A DNA stretch of 64,000 bases, from the NCBI RefSeq assembly GCF_040939785.1, contig NZ_CP162553.1, positions 3,100,001-3,164,000 on the forward strand. Reading direction: 5' to 3'. The notes under the pieces were generated by a model. The model made no database searches. It was not told the DNA's origin and worked only from the letters and a program-made list of their open reading frames with translations. The translations under genes were made by a program, and so were the position numbers. This DNA comes from Bradyrhizobium lupini (GTDB lineage Bacteria > Pseudomonadota > Alphaproteobacteria > Rhizobiales > Xanthobacteraceae). Positions within the stretch are counted from its first letter, which is position 1. Each line of letters begins with the position of its first letter. Below are positions 8,634-17,075 of this stretch, piece after piece.

Positions 8634-9164
8634 CTAAATCTTCCCCGACACGTCCTTCTGCACGCGGTTGGCCATGTCGATCAGCCGGCGCCAGGCCCTT
8701 TCCAGGAATGACATCACGCGATCGACGTCCTGGTCGCTCGGCAGCGGGATCTCGATCCTGCGCTCGCCCTCGGCGGCCTTTGGTGCTTGCGGCTCCGCCT
8801 TCTTGAGCGGATCCGTTTTCGGCAGCGCCTCGTCGATCTTGCCTGACACGGTCGGCCCCGCCGCAAGCCGTCCCTTCAGCGTCTCGACTTCGGCCTGGAG
8901 CCTGCCGATCTCGGCGTCGAGCGCGGTACGTTCATCGGGCACCGCGTAGCAGGCCCAGCCGGCGCCGCTGCGGGTGCAGGTCGACACCGTGCCGGTGCGG
9001 CTGTCGAGCCGCAGCACCCCCTCGGGGATGGGCGTCATGCTGTAGCGGCCGTTTTCGCTGTCGGGCGCGGATTGCGCGACGAGGCAGCCGCCGCTGATGG
9101 TCAACACCGCGGCGAACGCCGCCGCCGCCAGCCATGATGCTGTGGATGAATTCGCTGCTCTCAT
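8634..9164 (-). CDS. Secreted hypothetical protein with coiled-coil segment
   Basis: A 176-residue protein that I do not recognise. It begins with a signal-peptide-like stretch (WLAAAAFAAVLTISGGCLVA); the cysteine lacks a proper lipobox leucine at -3, so lipid attachment is doubtful. A small region with two cysteines follows (STCTRSGAGWACYAVPD), then a short heptad-like helix (LDAEIGRLQAEVETLKGRL), a Lys/Pro/Ala-rich linker and a charged C-terminal helix. It probably acts in the periplasm or envelope. The ATG at 9164 (MRAANSS) is preferred over the GTG at 9179 because GGCGGAG precedes it. It stands alone between repeat DNA and the ATP synthase promoter region. Confidence 0.7.
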   Translation of the reverse strand: MRAANSSTASWLAAAAFAAVLTISGGCLVAQSAPDSENGRYSMTPIPEGVLRLDSRTGTVSTCTRSGAGWACYAVPDERTALDAEIGRLQAEVETLKGRLAAGPTVSGKIDEALPKTDPLKKAEPQAPKAAEGERRIEIPLPSDQDVDRVMSFLERAWRRLIDMANRVQKDVSGKI

Positions 9165-9554
9165 CGCGTTCTCCGCCACGACGCGCAGGTAGCACGTCCA
9201 AAGATGGCGCTCATAAAGGTGGCACGTCTCGCAATTCTACACCCCGGCGAGGCGATCCGCCGCCCAAAACGCGCCTTTGACATGAACGATCACGGCGCCC
9301 CCTTTGATCCCGGCAGCCGGGCGAAATGGCGACGGCATCCGCCGATCCAGCGGAGACCTGCTGCGGTGCGGCGTCACGCTGTGTGCAGCGCTGCCGCCCG
9401 CGCCGATATTGTAAGATAAATCAAATACATAACAGGAATGGACACAATCGTGACTTGGCTTGACTTGATTATGGGCCATCAGTATGGTCCGCGCGGCTTT
9501 TGAGGGTGGCGGGCGTAATTTCCATTCAACCGCGGCGTTTCGGGTCTTCGTTGC
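9165..9554. other. Intergenic region upstream of the ATP synthase F0 operon
   Basis: 390 bp between the divergent hypothetical gene and atpI. I see no supported coding region. The right half is A/T-richer than its surroundings and holds the promoter listed at 9460-9488; the left half shows nothing I can name. Confidence 0.5.
9460..9488 (+). promoter_or_regulatory. Sigma70-type promoter of the atp F0 operon
   Basis: TTGACT at 9460-9465 and TATGGT at 9483-9488 with the ideal 17-bp spacing, 66 bp before the atpI start, in the right orientation. Confidence 0.65.
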
Positions 9555-9929
9555 ATGACACAGGGCACGGGACACGGCGAGAATGGAGATCGCGATAGAT
9601 CGCCCGAGGAAGCTGCGCTTTCCGAACGGCTCGGAAATCTTGATCAGCGGTTGTCCGAATTTCGCGGCCGCCACGTCAAGACCGAGCAACCCGCAGGTGA
9701 CGGTGAGGACAGAGCGGCCAGAGCCTCGGCGATGGCGCTTGGTTTTCGGTTATCCTCCGAGTTGGTCGCCGGGGTCGTTGTCGGAGCGGGGATTGGCTGG
9801 GGTTTCGACCGCTTGCTGTCGACGTCGCCTTTCGGATTCATCGTGTTCCTGCTGCTGGGCTTCGTCGCCGGCGTGGTGAATGTGGTGAGAACGGCAGGCG
9901 CGGGTCAAAACAGGCGCGGTGGTTCTTAG
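9555..9929 (+). CDS. atpI: ATP synthase assembly/accessory protein AtpI
   Basis: A 124-residue protein with a charged N-terminal half and two C-terminal membrane helices (LVAGVVVGAGIGWGFDRLL and FGFIVFLLLGFVAGVVNVV), the standard AtpI layout. AtpI helps assemble the c-ring and may affect Mg uptake; it is not a structural subunit. It is first in the order atpI-atpB-atpE-atpG-atpF, as in other alphaproteobacteria, and follows the promoter at 9460. The function follows from position as much as sequence, since AtpI is poorly conserved. Confidence 0.92.
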   Translation: MTQGTGHGENGDRDRSPEEAALSERLGNLDQRLSEFRGRHVKTEQPAGDGEDRAARASAMALGFRLSSELVAGVVVGAGIGWGFDRLLSTSPFGFIVFLLLGFVAGVVNVVRTAGAGQNRRGGS

Positions 9930-10043
9930 GCGGTCCACACCAGGAGAGGAATGATCGTGCCGGCTCGTGCCGGTACGGGCCGGGCCCGACCGGCAGACCG
10001 AGACCCGCCGGCATCGCCCGGCAGACCAAGAGATGCCGCGCTG

Positions 10044-10793
10044 ATGAAAATCGATCCGATCCACCAGTTCAACATCGAGCCTCTCTTCACCCTGGGCCAT
10101 ATCGGCAACCACACGATCGCCTTCACCAACTCGTCGCTCTACATGCTGGTGGCGGTCGCGATCATCTCGATCCTGATGCTCGCCAGCGGCACGCAGCTGG
10201 TTCCCGGCCGGCTGCAGTCGGTCGCCGAGATCTCCTACGAGTTCGTCGCCTCCACCATCCGCTCGACCGCCGGCGCGGAAGGCATGAAGTTCTTCCCGCT
10301 GATCTTCTCGCTGTTCATGTTCATCTGCGTTTCGAACCTGGTCGGCATTATCCCCTACACCTTCACGATCTCGAGCCATCTGATCGTCACCGCGGCGCTC
10401 GCGCTGCTGGTCTTCTTCACGGTCCTGATCTACGGCATTGCCAAGAACGGCCTTAAATTCTTCTCGATCTTCGTGCCCCACGGGGTCCCCGGCTACATCC
10501 TGCCGCTGGTGATGTTCATCGAGATCCTGTCGTTCTTCCTGCGGCCGGTTTCCCACAGCGTCCGTCTGTTCGCCAACATGCTGGCCGGCCACATCGCGCT
10601 GAAGGTGTTCGCGGGCTTCGTCGCCATGCTCGGCTTCTCGCTCGGCGCCCTTGGCTGGGTCGGCGGCGTGCTGCCGCTGGCGCTCACGGTCGCGCTGTAC
10701 GCTCTCGAGATTCTGGTCGCGTTCCTGCAAGCCTATGTGTTTGCGATCCTGACCTGCATCTACCTCAACGACGCCATTCATCCGGGACACTGA
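10044..10793 (+). CDS. atpB: F0F1 ATP synthase subunit a
   Basis: A 249-residue membrane subunit that forms the proton half-channels against the c-ring. The conserved helix carrying the essential arginine is present ([14 protein letters not shown]), as are the start [14 protein letters not shown] and the C-terminal [14 protein letters not shown] helix. The frame is open from 9951, but those extra 31 residues (Arg/Pro-rich) come from a GC-rich leader, so the ATG at 10044 is the true start. There is no strong ribosome binding site. The 114-bp leader after atpI is unusually rich in CCGG repeats and could form structure. Confidence 0.97.
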   Translation: MKIDPIHQFNIEPLFTLGHIGNHTIAFTNSSLYMLVAVAIISILMLASGTQLVPGRLQSVAEISYEFVASTIRSTAGAEGMKFFPLIFSLFMFICVSNLVGIIPYTFTISSHLIVTAALALLVFFTVLIYGIAKNGLKFFSIFVPHGVPGYILPLVMFIEILSFFLRPVSHSVRLFANMLAGHIALKVFAGFVAMLGFSLGALGWVGGVLPLALTVALYALEILVAFLQAYVFAILTCIYLNDAIHPGH

Positions 10794-10846
10794 GCGGTCC
10801 GGGGAATTTCCACCCAAAACCCAATCTTTCTTCCAAGGAGTCTAAA

Positions 10847-11077
10847 ATGGATCCGGCAGCAGCAAAACTTATCGGCGCGGGCATCGCATGCATTGGCATG
10901 GGCGGCGCGGGCGTCGGCGTCGGCGTGATCTTCGGCAACTACCTCGCCGCGGCCGTTCGCAACCCCTCGGCCGCTCAGGGCCAGTTCGGCAATCTGATCT
11001 TCGGCTTCGCCGTGACCGAAGCGCTCGGCATTTTCTCGCTGCTGATCGCGCTGCTGCTGCTGTTCGTTCCGCTCTGA
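10847..11077 (+). CDS. atpE: F0F1 ATP synthase subunit c
   Basis: A 76-residue two-helix hairpin protein that oligomerises into the rotating c-ring. The N-terminal helix has the glycine-rich packing motif ([14 protein letters not shown]), the polar loop reads RNPSAAQGQ, and the proton-carrying carboxylate is Glu58 in AVTEALGIF. It is normal in length and sequence. AAGGAG lies 8 bases before the ATG, a strong site consistent with the high copy number needed for this subunit. Confidence 0.97.
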   Translation: MDPAAAKLIGAGIACIGMGGAGVGVGVIFGNYLAAAVRNPSAAQGQFGNLIFGFAVTEALGIFSLLIALLLLFVPL

Positions 11078-11137
11078 GAACGATTTTTCGCGCCGCTTCA
11101 ACCGAGGCGACGCGCATGACTGCAACAGGAGTACTCC

Positions 11138-11702
11138 ATGGCTGAAAGTCATGGCGGGGCGAAAAAGTCCGGCGGCGGGCGCCCACACCGGGTCCGAAGG
11201 CGGTCACGGTGGCGGTTTTCCGCCGTTCGAGAGCGGCACTTATGCTTCACAGCTGGTGTCGCTCGCGATCTTCTTCGTCGCGCTTTACGTGATCGTGTCC
11301 AAGCTCGCTCTGCCGCGCGTCGGCGGTGCGATCGAGGCGCGTCAGAACAAGATCGAGGGCGACCTCGCCGAAGCGCAGAAGCTGAAGGACCAGTCCGAAG
11401 CGGCGCTGAAGGCCTATGAAAACGAGCTTGCTTCGGCACGCTCGCGCGCGCAGGCCATCGGCAACGAATCCCGCGACAAGGCGAATGCGCAGGCGGACGC
11501 CGAGCGCAAGGCCTTGGAAGAGCAGCTGGCGGCCAAGCTCGCCGAGGCAGAGAAGACCATCGCCTCGACCCGTGCGACCGCCATGAGCAACGTCCGCGGC
11601 ATCGCGGCCGATGCGGCAGGCACCATCGTGCAGCAGCTCACGGGCGTGGTTCCGGACGCCGCATTGGTCAATGCCGCCGTTGATGCGTCCTTGAAGGGTT
11701 AA
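11138..11702 (+). CDS. atpG: F0F1 ATP synthase subunit b' with apparent 5' frameshift
   Basis: The b' peripheral-stalk subunit: one membrane helix ([20 protein letters not shown]), then a long charged coiled coil. The start with the strong ribosome binding site AGGAG is the ATG at 11138 ([10 protein letters not shown]), but that frame leaves the conserved protein after about ten codons. The rest is in the +1 frame, open from a weak ATG at 11151. Removing one A from the run of five at 11162-11166 joins the two smoothly as [18 protein letters not shown], matching the expected b' N-terminus. So there is one extra A: a sequence error, a real mutation rescued by starting at 11151 (183 residues), or slippage. 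Second of two b-type subunits, as usual in this group. Confidence 0.93.
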
Positions 11703-11707
11703 TCGAT

Positions 11708-12193
11708 ATGTTCTTCGATCCTGAAACCTGGGTCGCCATCGCCTTCGTGATCCTGATGGTCGTGTTCGGCTATCTCGGGGTCTTCAAGAAGGCCATGACT
11801 GCGCTCGACCATCGCGCCGATCGCATCAAGGCCGAGCTCGACGACGCGACGCGCCTCAAGCAGGAAGCCGCCAAGGTGCTCGCCGACTACAAGGCGCGCA
11901 CCGCCTCGGCCGAACGCGAGGCCGCCGACATCATCGCCAACGCGAAGAGCGAAGCCGAGCGCATCGCAACCGAGGCCAAGGCCAAGGTGGAAGATTTCGT
12001 CGCTCGCCGCACCAAGACCGCGGAGGGCAAGATCGCGCTCGCCGAGGCTCAGGCGGTGGCCGATGTTCGCGCCGCAGCGGCCGAAGCCGCCGTCCAGGCC
12101 GCCTCCACGATCCTGTCGAAGTCGGTCAGGGGCCAGGTCGCCGACGATCTGCTCGCCAAGGGCATCACCGAAGTCAGGCAGAAGCTGAACTGA
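11708..12193 (+). CDS. atpF: F0F1 ATP synthase subunit b
   Basis: A 161-residue stalk subunit with a single N-terminal membrane helix ([19 protein letters not shown]) and a long Ala/Glu/Lys-rich coiled coil that reaches F1 delta. It pairs with b' to give the heterodimeric stalk typical of alphaproteobacteria and photosynthetic bacteria. It starts 5 bp after atpG and ends the operon; a strong terminator follows at 12215. F1 subunit genes are not in this window. Confidence 0.96.
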   Translation: MFFDPETWVAIAFVILMVVFGYLGVFKKAMTALDHRADRIKAELDDATRLKQEAAKVLADYKARTASAEREAADIIANAKSEAERIATEAKAKVEDFVARRTKTAEGKIALAEAQAVADVRAAAAEAAVQAASTILSKSVRGQVADDLLAKGITEVRQKLN

Positions 12194-12214
12194 GGGATAT
12201 CGCCTTCACCTATC

Positions 12215-12246
12215 AAAAAGCCGGCGCGATCAGCGCCGGCTTTTTT
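12215..12246 (+). terminator. Rho-independent terminator of the atp F0 operon
   Basis: AAAAAGCCGGCGC (12215-12227) pairs with GCGCCGGCTTTTTT (12233-12246) around a 5-base loop, 21 bp after the atpF stop. Confidence 0.93.
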
Positions 12247-12277
12247 GTTTGTCGGGCACTGCATCGGCAAATCTGAT

Positions 12278-12377
12278 GTCATCGCCCGCGAAGGCGGGCG
12301 ATCCAGTATTCCAGAGACAGCCCTGATAGATCGAGAAGCCGCGGCGTACTGGATGCCCCGCCTTCGCGGGGCATGAC
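12278..12377. repeat. Palindromic intergenic repeat, GTCATCGCCCG/CCAGTATTCCAGAG family, copy 1
   Basis: Begins GTCATCGCCCGCGAAGGCGG, contains CCAGTATTCCAGAG in the centre, and ends with TACTGGATGCCCCG...GGGGCATGAC. The ends and the inner CCAGTA/TACTGG pair in an extended cruciform-like fold. Three more copies lie at 40591, 44369 and 46368. Confidence 0.85.
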
Positions 12378-12393
12378 GACCATCTTGACGTGG

Positions 12394-13050
12394 TTACTTC
12401 TTCTTCGCCCGCGCCTTCGGCTCGGGTGATAGCGCCTGCGGATCGAAGCCGACATAGAAGATGTAGCTATCGGCGTCCTTGGCCGAAGGCATCGGGTAGA
12501 CCAGATCCTCGGCCACGAAGGTGAACGGCACGCTGCCGCCCTCCGACATTCCGACCGTGGTCCGGTAGGCCTTGGAAGCGATCACCTTCTCGCCGACGCC
12601 GCCCTGCACCACGGCGACGCGCAGCGGCACCTCGACGCTCGCAGGCGCGCCGGCGGGTCCGGCAATGACGCGGCCCTGGATGCCGATCCGGGCCGTGATA
12701 TCGCCGCCATTGCGGGCGCATTCGCGCGCCATCTTGGTGATGGTGGCCTGGAAGCGGATCTCGTTGCCGACGGCCGGCTTCCCGGTGGCACCGACCGCGT
12801 AGGTGGAGGCTCCGGCACGCACCGTGACCTGCGGGCAATCAAGATCGTCATCAGCCGCCGGCTGGCCCGGCGCAGGCGCCGGCTTGGGTTGGGCCGGCTC
12901 GTCCGACTTGCCGCCGAACAGGCCCTTGAATCGATCGGTCAGCGACTGCGCCGCGACCGGCGAGATGGAGACGAGCGCAACTGACAACGCCAGCGCGACC
13001 GCCGCCCCCCGCCGCAACGCATTCCGCGATGACCGAAGCTCCTGCACCAT
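12394..13050 (-). CDS. Secreted hypothetical protein, beta-rich
   Basis: About 218 residues with a clear signal peptide (AVALALSVALVSISPVAAQS), then a Pro/Ala-rich spacer (EPAQPKPAPAPGQPAADDD) and a folded region with two cysteines (DLDCPQVTV and ARECARNGGD). It ends in a Lys-rich tail. I do not recognise a named family; the layout suggests a periplasmic or outer-membrane-associated protein. Start uncertain: ATG at 13050 (MVQELRSS) or 13074, with AGGAG lying between the two. It is last on the minus strand, downstream of the RimJ-like gene, separated by about 120 bp that hold a CCCGGCC/GGCCGGG palindrome. Confidence 0.7.
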   Translation of the reverse strand: MVQELRSSRNALRRGAAVALALSVALVSISPVAAQSLTDRFKGLFGGKSDEPAQPKPAPAPGQPAADDDLDCPQVTVRAGASTYAVGATGKPAVGNEIRFQATITKMARECARNGGDITARIGIQGRVIAGPAGAPASVEVPLRVAVVQGGVGEKVIASKAYRTTVGMSEGGSVPFTFVAEDLVYPMPSAKDADSYIFYVGFDPQALSPEPKARAKKK

Positions 13051-13171
13051 CAACACCCATACTCCTGACGACATCCCGGCCGATCACCGGCCGGGTTGCG
13101 CCGTTATATCGTCAAAACCGGCGAACCCAAGGCAGCAAACAAGGAGACTTTGGCCGCATCAATCAACGGGC

Positions 13172-13759
13172 TCAGCCGCGGAAATCCTCGTGCAGCAGGC
13201 CGAACAGCAAATGGTCCTGCCAGACCCCGTTGATGCAGAGATAGCGGCGCGCCAGTCCCTCGCGGGAGAAACCGCACTTCTCCAGCACCCGGATCGAGGG
13301 CGCATTGGTCGGGATGCAGGCGGCCTCGACCCGGTGCAGATTGAGCTCGCCGAACAGCGTCGGCAGCAGCACCCGCAGCGCGGCCGTCATGTAGCCGCGC
13401 TGGGCGTGGGGCTTGCCGACCCAATAGCCGATGGTGCCGGCCTGGACGATGCCGCGGCGGACATTGGCGAGCGTGATGCCGCCGACCATGGCGCCGTCGA
13501 GCTCCCGGAAGATCAGAAAGGGATAGGACCGGTCCGCGGCGATGTCCTCGGAATAGCGGCGCAGGCGACGGCGGAACCCGGAGCGGGTGAGATCATCCGA
13601 CGGCCAGATCGGCTCCCAGGGGGTCAGGTAATCGCGGCTGGACTCGCGCAGATGGGCCCATTGCAGGAAGTCCGACATCTGCGGCGCGCGTAGCAACAGG
13701 CCGTTGCCGCGCGGCGCGAGAGCGGCGGGTCCACTGGATGGCAGGCGAAAGAGGGCCAT
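13172..13759 (-). CDS. GNAT acetyltransferase, RimJ/RimL type
   Basis: A 195-residue acetyl-CoA-dependent N-acetyltransferase. The GNAT core is visible: the acetyl-CoA loop GKPHAQRGYMTAALRVLL, followed by LHRVEAACIPTNAPSIRVLE and KCGFSREGLAR, both hallmark segments of the RimJ/RimL group, which acetylates the N-terminus of ribosomal proteins S5, S18 or L12. The actual substrate is open, since many paralogues modify other amines. It follows the M16 peptidase by 39 bp on the same strand, so thrC, the peptidase and this gene likely form one operon, an arrangement familiar in Bradyrhizobium relatives. Confidence 0.88.
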   Translation of the reverse strand: MALFRLPSSGPAALAPRGNGLLLRAPQMSDFLQWAHLRESSRDYLTPWEPIWPSDDLTRSGFRRRLRRYSEDIAADRSYPFLIFRELDGAMVGGITLANVRRGIVQAGTIGYWVGKPHAQRGYMTAALRVLLPTLFGELNLHRVEAACIPTNAPSIRVLEKCGFSREGLARRYLCINGVWQDHLLFGLLHEDFRG

Positions 13760-13798
13760 GGTGATGCTTCCCGGGGCGGATCAACCCGTGCGCGGCTC

Positions 13799-15087
13799 CT
13801 AATGCAGCCGCGCCTTGGCGCGTGCCCGGGTCAATCCTTCCGCAAAAGACACCGCCGTGTCCAGACCCCTGCCACTGCCCAATGCGACAACCGCAGGGCG
13901 GCTGCGCGAAAGCAGCGCACGCGCCGCATCCGGGTCGATTCGACGCTGACGGCGTCGATTCGGGCCACCAGCTCCTCGGCGGTCTGGGGCCGGCCATAGG
14001 CCAGCACATGCCGAGCAAGCTGCTCGGCGCGGGACGAGCAGCTCTCCAGCGCCATCAGCAGCCCCGCCTTCATTTGCGCCTTGGCCCGCGCGATCTCGAC
14101 CTCGGTCAGGGTCTCGACCGAATCATTCATGATGTCGACCACGACCTCCATCATCTCGGGCGCATCGGCCGGATCGGTGCCGGTGTAGAGGCCGAAGAAG
14201 CCGGTGTCGGTATAGGGGGCATGGAACGAGTAGATTGAGTAACAGAGGCCGCGCTTCTCGCGCACCTCCTGGAACAGCCGCGACGACATCCCGCCGCCGA
14301 GGATGTTGGTAAAGACCTGGAGCGAGAACAGCGACAGATCGGTCTGCGGCACGCCCTCCAGCGCCAAGGTCAGATGCGCCTGCTCGAGCTCGCGATGCAC
14401 CACCTTGGTGCCGCCCTTGCCGAATTGTGCGGGTTGCGGCTTGGGACCCGCTGTCCCCTCAAAACTGGCAAAGCGCTGCTCGACCTCGGCGACCACCTGC
14501 TTGTGATCGACCGCGCCGGCGGCCGCCACCACCATGTCGGGGCCGCGGTAGTGCGTCGACAGATAGTCGCGCAGCGAGTCGCGGCTGAAGGCACGCAAGG
14601 TCTTCGCAGTGCCGAGCAGCGAGCGGCCCATCGGCTGGTCGGGATAGCAGAGCTCGTTGAGATGCTCGAACACGACGTCGTCAGGCGTGTCCTGCGCCGC
14701 GCCGATCTCCTGCACGATGACGTTCTTCTCGCGCTCGAGTTCGTCGGGCTCGAAGGCGGGATTGGCCAGGATGTCGGCGAGCACGTCGAGTGCGAGCGGC
14801 ACGTCGGCCTTCAGCACCCGCGCATAATAGGACGTGGTCTCGGTCGAGGTGCCGGCATTGAGGTCGCCGCCGACCGCCTCGATCTCCTCGACGATCTCGC
14901 GCGAGGAGCGCTTCGTCGTGCCCTTGAATGCCATATGTTCCAGAAGATGCGAGATGCCGTGCTCGTTGGGCTTCTCGTCGCGCCCGCCGACGCCGGCCCA
15001 GACGCCGAGCGCCGCGGTCTCGAGATGAGGCATCTTGTCGGTGACGACAGTGAGGCCGGACGCAAGCTTGGAAATCTCGACGCTCAT
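13799..15087 (-). CDS. M16 family zinc peptidase (mitochondrial processing peptidase-like), frameshifted near C-terminus
   Basis: Inverse zinc motif HLLEH (His47, Glu50, His51) with the downstream ELEREKNVIVQEI helix marks an active M16B peptidase, the bacterial relative of mitochondrial processing peptidase beta. The ATG at 15087 overlaps the thrC stop by 4 bp, implying translational coupling. The protein reads normally to about residue 387 (AVSVESTR) and then turns into an Arg/Cys-rich tail. The +1 frame instead gives DAARALLSRSRPAVVALGSG and a proper stop at 13799. One base is missing at about 13930-13931 (two C on the plus strand where three would restore the frame). Restored length is about 429 residues. 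Sequence error or late truncation. Confidence 0.88.
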
Positions 15088-16502
15088 CCGGCAACTCCCT
15101 GTTTCGCGGCGCGGCTGACCGACAGCACGAACCGCTCGACCTCGGTCTGGTCGTTCTTCATCACCTTCATGTGTTCGGATTTGGTCATCAGACCATCGAG
15201 CCAGGCCGGCAGTTGCGGCCGCTGGCCGCAGGCCGCTTCGACCGCATCGGGGAATTTGGCCGGATGGGCGGTGGACAGCACGATGCTGGGAACCGTCCTG
15301 TCCGTGGTGTCGCGGTCGGCGACCGCAAGCGCGACCGCGGTGTGGGGATCGACCAGCTCGCCGGCCTCGCGCCAGGCGGCGCGGATCGCGGCCGCGGTCT
15401 CGGTCTCGTCGGCCCGGCCTGCGTCGAACCCCTCGCGGATCGCGGCCAGCGTCGCATCGGGCAGCACGAAGCGTCCCGATTGCTTCAGTGAATCCATCAG
15501 ACGGCGCACGCCGGCGGCATCGCGCCCGCCAGCCTCGAACAGCAGCCGCTCGAAATTCGAGGAGATCTGAATGTCCATCGACGGCGAAGCCGTCGCGTGG
15601 ACCTCGCGCACCTCGTAGATCCCGGTCTTCAGCGTGCGCGCCAGGATGTCGTTGACGTTGGCGGCGATGCCCAGGGTCCGCACCGGAAGACCCATGCGCT
15701 TGGCGACATAGCCGGCGAAGATGTCGCCGAAATTGCCGGTCGGCACGACGAAGTCCACCGCGCGCGCGGGTGCACCGGCGGCAACGGCGGAGGTGAAATA
15801 GTAGACCACTTGGGCGACGATGCGCGCCCAATTGATGGAATTGACGCCGGACAGCGACGTCGCATCGCGGAAGCGATGGTTGTTGAACATCGCCTTCACG
15901 AGGGCCTGGCAATCGTCGAAATTGCCCTCGACGGCAAGCGCATGGACGTTGGCCGCGCCCGTCGTCGTCATCATTCGCCGCTGCACCTCGGAGATGCGGC
16001 CATGCGGGAACAGCACGATGAGATCGACATTTTCGAGTCCTGCGAACGCGTCGACCGCAGCACCGCCGGTGTCGCCCGAGGTCGCGACCACGATGGTGGT
16101 GCGCTGGCCGCGCTGGGCGAGCACGTGGTCCATCAGCCGCGAGATCAGCTGCATCGCCACGTCCTTAAAGGCGAGCGTCGGGCCGTGGAACAGCTCCAGC
16201 ACGAACTGGTGCGGCGCCATCTGGCGCAGCGGCACCACCGCCGGATGGCGGAAGGTGGCGTAGGCCTCGTTCGCCATACGGCCGAGCTCGGCGTCCGAGA
16301 TCTCGCCGGCGACGAAAGGGCGGATCACCTCGACCGCGACCTCCCAATAGGGACGCCCGAAAAAGCCGGCGATGGCGTCAGGCGAGAGTTGCGGCCAGGT
16401 GGCCGGCACATACAGGCCGCCGTCGCGAGCGAGCCCGGTCAGCATCACGTCGCAGAAGCCGAGTTCGGGGGCCTCGCCCCGGGTCGAGATATAACGAGTC
16501 AA
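15084..16502 (-). CDS. thrC: Threonine synthase
   Basis: Converts O-phosphohomoserine to threonine using PLP. The PLP lysine lies in HGPTLAFKDVAMQ (Lys113), the phosphate-binding loop is ATSGDTGGAAVDAF, and VPTGNFGDIFAGY is also typical; length is 472 residues, normal for the long bacterial ThrC. The start is most likely the TTG at 16502 (MTRYISTRGEAPELG), since GGAGG lies 6 bases before it; the frame is open upstream to an ATG at 16544, but those residues lack family similarity. Use of TTG may keep expression modest. First gene of the thrC, M16 peptidase, acetyltransferase set. Confidence 0.96.
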   Translation of the reverse strand: MTRYISTRGEAPELGFCDVMLTGLARDGGLYVPATWPQLSPDAIAGFFGRPYWEVAVEVIRPFVAGEISDAELGRMANEAYATFRHPAVVPLRQMAPHQFVLELFHGPTLAFKDVAMQLISRLMDHVLAQRGQRTTIVVATSGDTGGAAVDAFAGLENVDLIVLFPHGRISEVQRRMMTTTGAANVHALAVEGNFDDCQALVKAMFNNHRFRDATSLSGVNSINWARIVAQVVYYFTSAVAAGAPARAVDFVVPTGNFGDIFAGYVAKRMGLPVRTLGIAANVNDILARTLKTGIYEVREVHATASPSMDIQISSNFERLLFEAGGRDAAGVRRLMDSLKQSGRFVLPDATLAAIREGFDAGRADETETAAAIRAAWREAGELVDPHTAVALAVADRDTTDRTVPSIVLSTAHPAKFPDAVEAACGQRPQLPAWLDGLMTKSEHMKVMKNDQTEVERFVLSVSRAAKQGVAG

Positions 16503-16653
16503 ACTGCCCTCCAAAGGCCGGCCGAGCCTGGACTCGGTCCGCAAGCCTTTGATTTTACGAAATTACTTGTTAACAGCCAGAGGCTTTGGGCCACCATAAA
16601 GTGTTTTGCGGCATCAGGAAACCGCTTCGCGCCTGGGGCCGTCCAAGGAAAAA

Positions 16654-16685
16654 GGCTGCCAACGAAAAGCGCTGCCAACGAAAAG
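16654..16685. repeat. 16-bp tandem duplication
   Basis: Two head-to-tail copies differing at one base: GGCTGCCAACGAAAAG (16654-16669) and CGCTGCCAACGAAAAG (16670-16685), followed by a partial third start (GGCTGC). Preceded by a looser version (CCAAGGAAAAAG). It abuts the hairpin at 16684. Confidence 0.85.
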
Positions 16686-16708
16686 GGCTGCGGCAATGCC
16701 GCAGCCCT
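16684..16708 (-). terminator. Likely rho-independent terminator, minus strand
   Basis: AGGGCTGCGGCA (16684-16695) is the exact inverse of 16697-16708, and on the minus strand the stem is followed by TTTTCG. It would end transcription of the minus-strand response regulator about 370 bp after its stop and shield thrC from read-through. Confidence 0.6.
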
Positions 16709-17075
16709 CTCTTGGAAGGTCTGTCGTTGTGTGCAGACCGGTTTGGCGTCTTGGGGTCACCGACCCGCAAAAACTGTTCGCGCAAGCTTTCGTCGGCTGT
16801 CACGATATCGTCAAGGGACAAAACGGAATGTCTGAGAAAATGTTCCTGTTTTTCCCGACACGTTTCGGCGCGGGCAAACGTTCGCCAGCAGCTTGGCGTC
16901 ACGCATTACCATTATATCCCGAACGACAGCACAGTTCGGGAACGAACGACGGCTGCGCTCATTGTGTCGGCGGATGGTGTCGGCGCTATCCATGCATTGC
17001 CCGGCTGAGCGCCGAGACCGGTCCGCCCGCCGAACCGGCAGCATCCTGGTGCAGCCGGTTCGGTGCCCCAAGGCG

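Larger units (their letters stand above)
16503..17075. other. Intergenic region between thrC and the response regulator
   Basis: 573 bp with no gene I can support. Several frames are open on both strands but none resembles a protein or has a ribosome binding site. It contains a tandem repeat (16654-16685) and a perfect hairpin (16684-16708), listed separately. It must also hold the thrC promoter, which I could not identify. Confidence 0.45.

Noticed and set aside
11151..11702. b' starting naturally at 11151
   Set aside because: It is a possible working start, but there is no ribosome binding site, while the ATG at 11138 has AGGAG and its first codons match the expected b' N-terminus after removal of one A. 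I kept 11138 and flagged the indel.
13075..13095. CCCGGCC/GGCCGGG palindrome as a terminator
   Set aside because: The stem is good, but neither strand has a T run after it; it may just be a GC-rich chance palindrome.
16570..17071. Short open frames between thrC and the response regulator
   Set aside because: Several frames on both strands give 60-190 codons, but all overlap each other, none has a convincing start, and the sequence holds repeats and a hairpin.
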